A DNA stretch of 64,000 nt from Sympetrum striolatum (lineage: Eukaryota; Arthropoda; Insecta; Odonata; Libellulidae): NCBI GenBank assembly GCA_947579665.1, contig OX388343.1, positions 98,089,657 to 98,153,656 of the forward strand, in the 5' to 3' direction. Position 1 is the first letter of the stretch. Each line of letters starts with the position of its first letter. Shown one piece after another: positions 56,301-64,000 of the stretch. The translations under genes and the position numbers were made by a program. Below the pieces are notes generated by a model. It did no database searches. It was given only the letters and a program-made list of their open reading frames with translations, and was not told the origin of the DNA.

Positions 56301-58346
56301 CTTCAAATCTAGTATAAATGGGCTATGAAATACTCGAAAAAAGGTAAAACATCGCCAAAAAACTGAATATTTTCGATAAAATTCTTAGATATTGATGATT
56401 TATTCGAACTTCTCCGGAGAAAAAGCTGTTTTTCCTCATCATATTAATAATTCTCGTTAAAATTTCAAATCGAGTATCAATGGGCAAAATAATACTCCAA
56501 AAAAAAGCAAAAGAGCCCCAAAAACCTGATTAATAGCGCTAAAATTTAGTGTTATTGATGCTTTTTTTGAACTTTTCCGGAAAAAATAGAATTTTTTGTT
56601 CATCATTTTAATATTTTTCGTTTAATTCCTCAATTCGAATATAAAGGGGCTATGAATTACTAGAAAATTGAAAAAAACGCCCAAAAAACTGAAAAATATT
56701 GCAAAAAGTCTGTGTTTTTGATGATTTTTTTTAATTTTTCCGGAGAAAAAGACGTTTTCCTTCCTCATTTTAAAACTTTACGTTTAACTTCTCAAATCGT
56801 TTAAAAATGGGCTAAGAACTAAACGAAAAAAAGCAAAATATCGAAAAAAAACTGAAAAATTTCGATAAAAATTAAGTGTTATTGATGATTTTTTCGAACT
56901 TTTCCGGAAAAAAAAACGTTTTCGCTCACCAATTTATTACTTCTCGTTGAATTCCGTAAATCGAGTACATATTTGTTAAGTATTACTCGAAAAATGGCAA
57001 AAAAGCCCCAAAAAACTGAAAAATAACGAAAAAAATTCAGTGTTTATGATGATTTTTTCGAAAATTTTCACAGAAAAAGACGTTTTCGTTCATCATCTTA
57101 ATATTTCTTGCTAAAATCTTCAAATCTAGTATAAATGGGCTATGAAATATTCGAAAAAAGGCAAAACATCGCCAAAAAACTGAATAATTTCGATAAAATG
57201 CTTAGATATGAATAATTTATTCGAACTTCTCCAGAGAAAAAGATGTTTTTCCTCATCATATTAATAATTCTCGTTAAAATCTTCAAATCGAGTATTGATG
57301 GGCAAAGAAATACACGAAAAAAGGCAAAATAGCACCAAAAAACTTAATACTATCGCTCAAATTTAGTGTTATTGATGATTTTTTCGAACTTTTCCGGAAA
57401 AAAAACGTTTTCGATCACCAATTTATTACTTCTCGTTGAATTCCGAAAATCGAGTACAAATTTGTTGAGTATTACTCGAAAAATGGCAAAAAAGCATCAA
57501 AAAACTTAAAATTATCGCAAAAATTCAGTGTTTTTTATGATTTTTTCGAACTCTTCCGGCAAAAAAAGAAGTTTTCCTTCATCAATATAATAGTTGTCGT
57601 TAAAATCTTCAAATCGAGTATAAATGGTGAAAGAAATACTCGAAAAGAGGCAAAATAGCGCCAAAAAACTGATTAATTGCGCTAAAATTTAGTGTTATTG
57701 TTGATTTTTTCGAACTATTACGGAAAAAAAGAAGTTCTTGTTCATCATTTTAATATTTTACGTTTAATTCCTAATTTCGGATATAAAGGGGCTATGAATT
57801 ACTCGAAAATTGAAAAAAACGCCCAAAAAACTGAAAAATATTGCCTAAATTCTGTTTTTGATGATTTTTTTTTTTTTAATTTTTCCGGAAAAAAAGACGT
57901 TTTCCTTCCCCATTTTAAAACTATACGTTTAATTTCTCAAATCGTGAATACATGGGCTAAGAACTTAACGAAAAAATCAAAATATCGAAAAAAAAACTGA
58001 AAAATTTCGCTAAAATTACGTGTTATGGATGATTTTTTCGAACTTTTCCGGAAAAAATACGATTTCGCTAACCAATTTATTACTTCTCGTTGAATTCCGT
58101 AAATCGAGTACATATTTGTTAAGTATAACTCGAAAAATGTCAAAAAAGCCCCAAAAAACTGAAAATTATCGCAAAAATTAAGTGTTTTTTATGATTTTTT
58201 CGAACTCTTCCGGCAAAAAAAGAAGTTTTCCTTCATCAATATAATATTTGTTGTTAAAATCTTCAAATCGAGCATAAATTGTGAAAGAAATACTCGAAAA
58301 GAGGCAAAATAGCGCCAAAAAACTGATTAATAGCGCTAAAATTTTG

Positions 58347-59490
58347 TGTTATTGTTGATTTTTTCGAACGTTTCCGGAAAAAAAACGTTTTCGCTCATCA
58401 ATTTATTACTTCTCGTTGAATTCCGTAAATCGAGTACAAATTTGTTAAGTATTACTCAAAAAATGGCAAAAAAGACCCAAAAAACAGAAAAATATCGCAA
58501 AAATTCAGTGTTTTTGATAATTTTTTCGAACATTTTCGCAGAAAAAGACGTTTTCGTTCATCATCTTAATATTTCTTGTTAAAATCTTCAAATCTAGTAT
58601 AAATGGGCTATGAAATACTCGAAAAAAGGTAAAACATCGCCAAAAAACTGAATATTTTCGATAAAATTCTTAGATATTGATGATTTATTCGAACTTCTCC
58701 GGAGAAAAAGATGTTTTTCCTCATCATATGAATAATTCACGTTAAAATCTTCAAATCGAGTATTAATGGGCAAAATAATACTCCAAAAAAAAGCAAAAGA
58801 GCCCGAAAAACCTGATTAATAGCGCTAAAATTTGGTGTTATTGATGCTTTTTTTGAACTTTTCCGGAAAAAATAGAAGTTTTTGTTCATCATTTTAATAT
58901 TTTTCGTTTAATTCCTCAATTCGGATATAAAGGGGCTATGAATTACTCGAAAATTGAAAAAAAAACGCCCAAAAAACTGAAAAATATTGCAAAAATTCTG
59001 TGTTTTTGATGATTTTTTTTAATTTTTCCGGAGAAAAAGACGTTTTCCTTCCTCATTTTAAAACTTTACGTTTAACTTCTCAAATCGTTTAAAAATGGGC
59101 TAAGAACTAAACGAAAAAAAGCAAAATATCGAAAAAAAACTGAAAAATTTCGATAAAATTTAAGTGTTATTGATGATTTTTTCGAACTTTTCCGGAAAAA
59201 AAACGTTTTCGCTCACCAATTTATTACTTCTCGTTGAATTCCGTAAATCGAGTACAAATTTGTTAAGTATTACTCGAAAAATGGCAAAAAAGCCCCAAAA
59301 AACTGAAAATTATCGCAAAAATTAAGTGTTTTTTATGATTTTTTCGAACTCTTCCGGCAAAAAAAGAAGTTTTCCTTCATCAATATAATATTTGTCGTTA
59401 AAATCTTCAAATCGAGCATAAATGGTGAAAGAAATACTCGAAAAGAGGCAAAATAGCGCCAAAAAACTGATTAATAGCGCTAAAATTTTG
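58347..59490 (+). repeat. 1144-bp 7-monomer higher-order repeat, copy a
   Basis: M8 58347, M6b 58509, M7 58674, M11 58837, M4 59000, M1 59167, M2 59328. Seven monomers give 1144 bp, and the next M8 starts at 59491. Copies a and b share the marks CATATGAATAATTCACG in M7 (near 58726 and 59870) and GCCCGAAAAACCTG (near 58801 and 59944). These marks are absent from copy c, so a and b are the most recent pair. Confidence 0.93.
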
Positions 59491-60634
59491 TGTTATTGTT
59501 GATTTTTTCGAACGTTTCCGGAAAAAAACGTTTTCGCTCATCAATTTATTACTTCTCGTTGAATTCCGTAAATCGAGTACAAATTTGTTAAGTATTACTC
59601 AAAAAATGGCAAAAAAGACCCAAAAAACAGAAAAATATCGCAAAAATTCAGTGTTTTTGATAATTTTTTCGAACATTTTCGCAGAAAAAGACGTTTTCGT
59701 TCATCATCTTAATATTTCTTGTTAAAATCTTCAAATCTAGTATAAATGGGCTATGAAATACTCGAAAAAAGGTAAAACATCGCCAAAAAACTGAATATTT
59801 TCGATAAAATTCTTAGATATTGATGATTTATTCGAACTTCTCCGGAGAAAAAGATGTTTTTCCTCATCATATGAATAATTCACGTTAAAATCTTCAAATC
59901 GAGTATTAATGGGCAAAATAATACTCCAAAAAAAAGCAAAAGAGCCCGAAAAACCTGATTAATAGCGCTAAAATTTGGTGTTATTGATGCTTTTTTTGAA
60001 CTTTTCCGGAAAAAATAGAAGTTTTTGTTCATCATTTTAATATTTTTCGTTTAATTCCTCAATTCGGATATAAAGGGGCTATGAATTACTCGAAAATTGA
60101 AAAAAAAAACGCCCAAAAAACTGAAAAATATTGCAAAAATTCTGTGTTTTTGATGATTTTTTTTAATTTTTCCGGAGAAAAAGACGTTTTCCTTCCTCAT
60201 TTTAAAACTTTACGTTTAACTTCTCAAATCGTTTAAAAATGGGCTAAGAACTAAACGAAAAAAAGCAAAATATCGAAAAAAAACTGAAAAATTTCGATAA
60301 AATTTAAGTGTTATTGATGATTTTTTCGAACTTTTCCGGAAAAAAAACGTTTTCGCTCACCAATTTATTACTTCTCGTTGAATTCCGTAAATCGAGTACA
60401 AATTTGTTAAGTATTACTCGAAAAATGGCAAAAAAGCCCCAAAAAACTGAAAATTATCGCAAAAATTAAGTGTTTTTTATGATTTTTTCGAACTCTTCCG
60501 GCAAAAAAAGAAGTTTTCCTTCATCAATATAATATTTGTCGTTAAAATCTTCAAATCGAGCATAAATGGTGAAAGAAATACTCGAAAAGAGGCAAAATAG
60601 CGCCAAAAAACTGATTAATAGCGCTAAAATTTTG
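59491..60634 (+). repeat. 1144-bp 7-monomer higher-order repeat, copy b
   Basis: M8 59491, M6b 59652, M7 59816, M11 59979, M4 60144, M1 60309, M2 60470. It is collinear with copy a at +1144. Its M8 has one or two A fewer after CCGG (GGAAAAAACG near 59519) than copy a, a change shared with copy c and with the M8 at 52664. Confidence 0.93.
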
Positions 60635-61449
60635 TGTTATTGTTGATTTTTTCGAACGTTTCCGGAAAAAAACGTTTTCGCTCATCAATTTATTACTTCT
60701 CGTTGAATTCCGTAAATCGAGTACAAATTTGTTAAGTATTACTCAAAAAATGGCAAAAAAGACCCAAAAAACAGAAAAATATCGCAAAAATTCAGTGTTT
60801 TTGATAATTTTTTCGAACATTTTCGCAGAAAAAGACGTTTTCGTTCATCATCTTAATATTTCTTGTTAAAATCTTCAAATCTAGTATAAATGGGCTATGA
60901 AATACTCGAAAAAAGGTAAAACATCGCCAAAAAACTGAATATTTTCGATAAAATTCTTAGATATTGATGATTTATTCGAACTTCTCCGGAGAAAAAGATG
61001 TTTTTCCTCATCATATTAATAATTCTCGTTAAAATCTTCAAATCGAGTATTAATGGGCAAAATAATACTCCAAAAAAAAGCAAAAGAGCCCCAAAAACCT
61101 GATTAATAGCGCTAAAATTTAGTGTTATTGATGCTTTTTTTGAACTTTTCCGGAAAAAATAGAAGTTTTTCTTCATCATTTTAATATTTTTCGTTTAATT
61201 CCTCAATTCGGATATAAAGGGGCTATGAATTACTAGAAAATTGAAAAAAACGCCCAAGAAACTGAAAAATATTGCAAAAAGTCTGTGTTTTTGATGATTT
61301 TTTTTAATTTTTCCGGAGAAAAAGACGTTTTCCTTCCTCATTTTAAAACTTTACGTTTAACTTCTCAAATCGTTTAAAAATGGGCTAAGAACTAAACGAA
61401 AAAAAGCAAAATATCGAAAAAAAACTGAAAAATGTCGATAAAAATTAAG
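60635..61449 (+). repeat. 1144-bp 7-monomer higher-order repeat, copy c (five monomers, then diverges)
   Basis: M8 60635, M6b 60796, M7 60960, M11 61124, M4 61286. The order follows copies a and b for five monomers. The sixth unit at 61450 is an M1/M5 chimera (CAAGTACATATTTTTTAAG) that leads to M6 instead of M2, so the word is left at that point. Confidence 0.9.
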
Positions 61450-62427
61450 TGTTATTGATGATTTTTTCGAACTTTTCCGGAAAAAAAACGTTTTCGCTCA
61501 CCAATTTATTACTTCTCGTTGAATTCCGTAAATCAAGTACATATTTTTTAAGTATTTCTCGAAAAATGGCAAAAATGCCCCAAAAAACTGAAAAATATCG
61601 AAAAAAATTCAGTGTTTATGATGATTTTTTCGAACATTTTCACAGAAAAAGACGTTTTCGTTCATCATCTTAATATTTCTTGTTAAAATCTTCAAATCTA
61701 GTATAAATGGGCTATGAAATATTCGAAAAAAGGCAAAACATCGCCAAAAAACTGAATAATTTCGATAAAATGCTTAGATATTGATAATTTATTCGAACTT
61801 CTCAAGAGAAAAAGATGTTTTTCCTCATCATATTAATAATTCTCGTTAAAATCTTCAAATCGAGTATTAATGGGCAAAGAAATACACGAAAAAAGGCAAA
61901 ATAGCACCAAAAAACTGAATACTATCGCTAAAATTTAGTGTTATTGATGATTTTTTCGAACTTTTCCGGAAAAAATACGATTTCGCTCACCAATTTATTA
62001 CTTCTCGTTATATTCCACAAATCGAGTACATATTTGTTAAGTATTACTCGAAAAAAATGCAGAAAAGCCCCGAAAAACTGAAAAATATCGCAAAAATTCA
62101 GTGTTTATGATGATTTTTTCGAACATTTTCACAGAAAAAGACGTTTTCGTTCATCATCTTAATATTTCTTGTTAAAATCTTCAAATCTAGTATAAATGGG
62201 CTATGAAATAATCGAAAAAAGGCAAAACATCGCCAAAAAACTGAATAATTTCGATTAAATGCTTAGATATTGATAATTTATTCGAACTTCTCCGGAGAAA
62301 AAGATGTTTTTCCTCATCATATTAATTATTCTCGTTAAAATCTTCAATTCGAGTATTAATGGGCAATGAAATACTCCAAAAAAGGCAAAATAGCACCAAA
62401 GAACTGAATAATATCGCTAAAATTTAG

Positions 62428-64000
62428 TTTTATTGATGATTTTTACGAACTTTTCCGGAAAAAAATACGTTTTCGTTCACCAAGTTATTACTTTTCGTTG
62501 AATTCCGTAAATCGAGTACAAATTGGTTAAGTATTACTCGAAAAATGACAAAAAAGCCCCAAAAACTGAAAAATATAGCTAAAATTTAGTGTTATTGATG
62601 CTTTTTTCGAACTTTTCCGGAAAAAAGAAGTTTTTGTTCATCATGTTAATATTTTTCGTTTAATTCCTCAAATCGGATATAAAGGGGCTATGAAATACTC
62701 GAAAATTGAAAAAAACGCCCAAGAAACTGAAAAATATTGCTAAAATTCTGTGTTTTTGATGATTTTTTTTAATTATTCCGGAGAAAAAGAAGTTTTCCTT
62801 CCTCATTTTACTACTTTACGTTTAATTTCTCAAATCGATTATAAATAGGCTAAGAACTGCACGGAGAAAAGCAAAATATCGAAAAAAAACTGAAAAATTT
62901 CGCTAAAAGTTAGTATTATTATTGATTTTTTCGAACTTTTCTGCAGAAAAAGACGTTTTCCTTACTCATTTTATTAATTATCATTGAATTTCCCAAATCG
63001 AGCTTTAACGGGCTAAGAATTACTCGAAAAAAGGTAAAATATCGAAATAAAACTGAAAAATGTCGATAAAATTCATTGTTATTGATGATTTTGTCGACCT
63101 TTTCCGTAGAAAAAGATAATTTCCTTCCTCATTTTTATCTTTCTCGTTTAATTCCTTATATGGAGTATATGTTGGCAAAGTATTACTCGAAAAATGGCAA
63201 AAAAGCTCAAAAAAAAAGAAAAATGTTGGAAAAATTCAGTGTTTTTGATGATTTTTTCGACTTTTTCTGGAGAAAAATGCATTTTCCTTCCTCATTTTAA
63301 TACTTATCGTTACATTTCTCAAATCGAGTATAAATAGGCTAAGAACTACACGAAAAAAAGCAAAATAATGAAAAAAAACAGAAAAATTTCGCTAAAATTA
63401 AGTGTTATTGATGAATTTTTCGAACTTTTCCGGAAAAAATACGATTTCGCTCACCAATTTATTACTTCTCGTTGAATTCCGTAAATCGAGTACAAATTGG
63501 TTAAGTATTACTGGAAACTGAAAAATATTGCTAAAATTCTGTGATTTTGACGAATTTTTTGAACTCTTCTGGTGAAAAAGCCGTTTTCCTTCCTCATTCT
63601 AATAGTTCTCGTTTAATTTCTCAAGTCGAGCATAAACGGGCTTAGAATTACTCGAAAAAAAGCAAAATATCGAAATAAAACTGAAAAATTTCGCTAAAAT
63701 TTAGTGTTATTGAAGATTATTTCGAACTTTTCCGGAAAAAAATACGTTTTCGTTCATCAATTTAATACTTTTCGTTGAATTCCTTAAATCGAGTATAAAT
63801 TGGCTAAGTATTACTCGAAAAACTGCAAAAAAGCCCCAAAAAACTGAAAATTATCGCAAAAATTAAGTGTTTTTTATGATTTTTTCGAACTCTTCCGGCA
63901 AAAAAAGAAGTTTTCCTTCATCAATATAATATTTGTCGTTAAAATCTTCAAATCGAGCATAAATGGTGAAAGAAATACTCGAAAAGAGGCAAAATAGCGC
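62428..64000 (+). repeat. Super-repeat unit 3 (partial, runs off the window)
   Basis: Order: M15 62428, M16 62590, M17 62751, M18 62914, M19 63077, M20 63240, M21 63403, M22 63542, M23 63706, M2 63868 (cut by the window edge). It is collinear with the head of unit 2 at an offset of 7971 bp. Differences are single bases, for example TCTCGTTTAATTCC near 63144 against TCTCGTTTTATTCC near 55173, and GTTACATTTCTC near 63309 against GTTAAATTTCTC. The array clearly continues beyond 64000. Confidence 0.92.

Larger units (their letters stand above)
54457..62427 (+). repeat. Super-repeat unit 2 (7971 bp)
   Basis: Order: M15 54457, M16 54619, M17 54780, M18 54943, M19 55106, M20 55269, M21 55432, M22 55571, M23 55735, M2 55897, M8 56062, M6b 56224, M7 56388, M11 56548, M4 56711, M1/M5 56876, M6 57040, M7b 57204, M1 57366, M2 57529, M3 57692, M4 57855, M5/M1 chimera 58022, M2 58183, then M8-M6b-M7-M11-M4-M1-M2 from 58347, again from 59491, and M8-M6b-M7-M11-M4 from 60635, then M1/M5 61450, M6 61613, M7b 61777, M5 61939, M6 62102, M7 62266. 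Compared with unit 1 it keeps the same head and tail. It lacks the inner stretch from 45219 to about 47470 and another between about 49.9 and 51.3 kb, and it has gained copies of the 7-monomer word. Confidence 0.9.
1..64000 (+). repeat. AT-rich ~163-bp satellite array with higher-order repeat structure (whole window)
   Basis: The window is continuous tandem satellite. Measuring from one CGG-like anchor to the next over the first eleven monomers (159, 323, 486, 650, 815, 976, 1140, 1302, 1465, 1627, 1791) gives spacings of 161-165 bp, and the same spacing holds to the end. That makes about 390 units. All units that I read are in one orientation and no unique sequence separates them. G+C of a typical monomer is about 31 percent by hand count. 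Each unit has a T-rich left part (boundary, then GATTTTTTCGAAC, CCGG, ACG), a mixed centre (AATCGAGTA or a variant), and a right part with repeated A-tracts. Satellites of this length are typical of eukaryotic centromeric or heterochromatic DNA. The particular family is not recognised, so species and chromosomal position are inference only. Confidence 0.98.

Noticed and set aside
1..64000. CRISPR array (direct repeats at regular spacing).
   Set aside because: Units are contiguous 163-bp repeats without unique spacers, and the whole unit is related along its length. No cas-like genes are present.
1..64000. Promoters or polyadenylation signals (GTATAAATGG, AATAAA-like words in most monomers).
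   Set aside because: These words are part of the AT-rich consensus and recur in almost every monomer. There is no gene for them to serve and nothing distinguishes one copy from another.
1..64000. tRNA, rRNA, telomere repeat or transposon sequence.
   Set aside because: No cloverleaf, no GC-rich rRNA-like segment, no run of TTAGGG, TTAGG or TTTAGGG, no terminal inverted repeats or target-site duplications, and no reverse transcriptase or transposase motif in any frame.
1..64000. Assignment to a named satellite family or species.
   Set aside because: The monomer does not match any satellite I can recall with confidence (alpha satellite, Arabidopsis 178-bp, Drosophila 1.688 and beetle satellites all differ). 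Naming one would be a guess without a database search.

Overview
The whole 64 kb window is a single AT-rich tandem satellite array. It is built from about 390 head-to-tail monomers of roughly 163 bp, all in the same orientation, and it begins and ends inside satellite. I see no gene, RNA gene, transposon, CRISPR array or unique spacer anywhere. The many short open frames are translations of the repeat. 163 is not a multiple of 3, so frames shift at each monomer and close within one or two units. This layout fits a eukaryotic centromeric, pericentromeric or subterminal heterochromatin block. I do not recognise the family and cannot name the organism. The repeat keeps, and is even enriched in, CpG at fixed positions. 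That argues against a heavily CpG-methylated, CpG-decaying genome and is easier to picture in an invertebrate or another weakly methylated lineage, though a plant cannot be excluded.

I sorted monomers by eye into types, each starting at the recurring boundary just before GTTATTGATGATTTTTTCG or its equivalent. The types are M1-M8 (with subtypes 2/6, 5b, 5c, 6b, 7b), the short M9 (about 130 bp), M10-M14, and a divergent set M15-M23 found only in the last third. Monomer starts quoted here are good to about 2 bp. The recurring core words are M1-M2-M3-M4-M5-M6-M7 and M8-M6b-M7-M11-M4-M1-M2 (seven monomers, 1144 bp).

Layout: 1-13862 is a mosaic of these words with older, partly scrambled duplications. 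13863-20463 is a young tandem array of a 15-monomer, 2418-bp higher-order repeat (about 2.7 copies). 20464-24544 continues with mixed words. About 24.5-31.4 kb is a second, nearly identical copy of about 16.6-24.1 kb, carrying a 4-monomer (about 652 bp) deletion. 31.4-37.1 kb holds 1803-bp and 817-bp local duplications. 37.1-43.9 kb is mosaic. From 43941 onward there is a long super-repeat whose head is a run of divergent monomers (M15-M22). Its units start at 43941, 54457 and 62428, giving lengths of 10516 and 7971 bp plus a partial third. Inside the 7971-bp unit, the 7-monomer word is tandemly repeated three times.

Most monomers share a left part with three phased dyads (TTCGAA, TTTTCCGGAAAA, AAAACGTTTT) and a right part with five A-tracts spaced about 10 bp apart, which predicts intrinsic curvature. 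The array records amplification at several scales: monomer, 5-, 7- and 15-mer words, and 7-10 kb blocks. It also shows deletions between short direct repeats and chimeric monomers left by out-of-register exchange.
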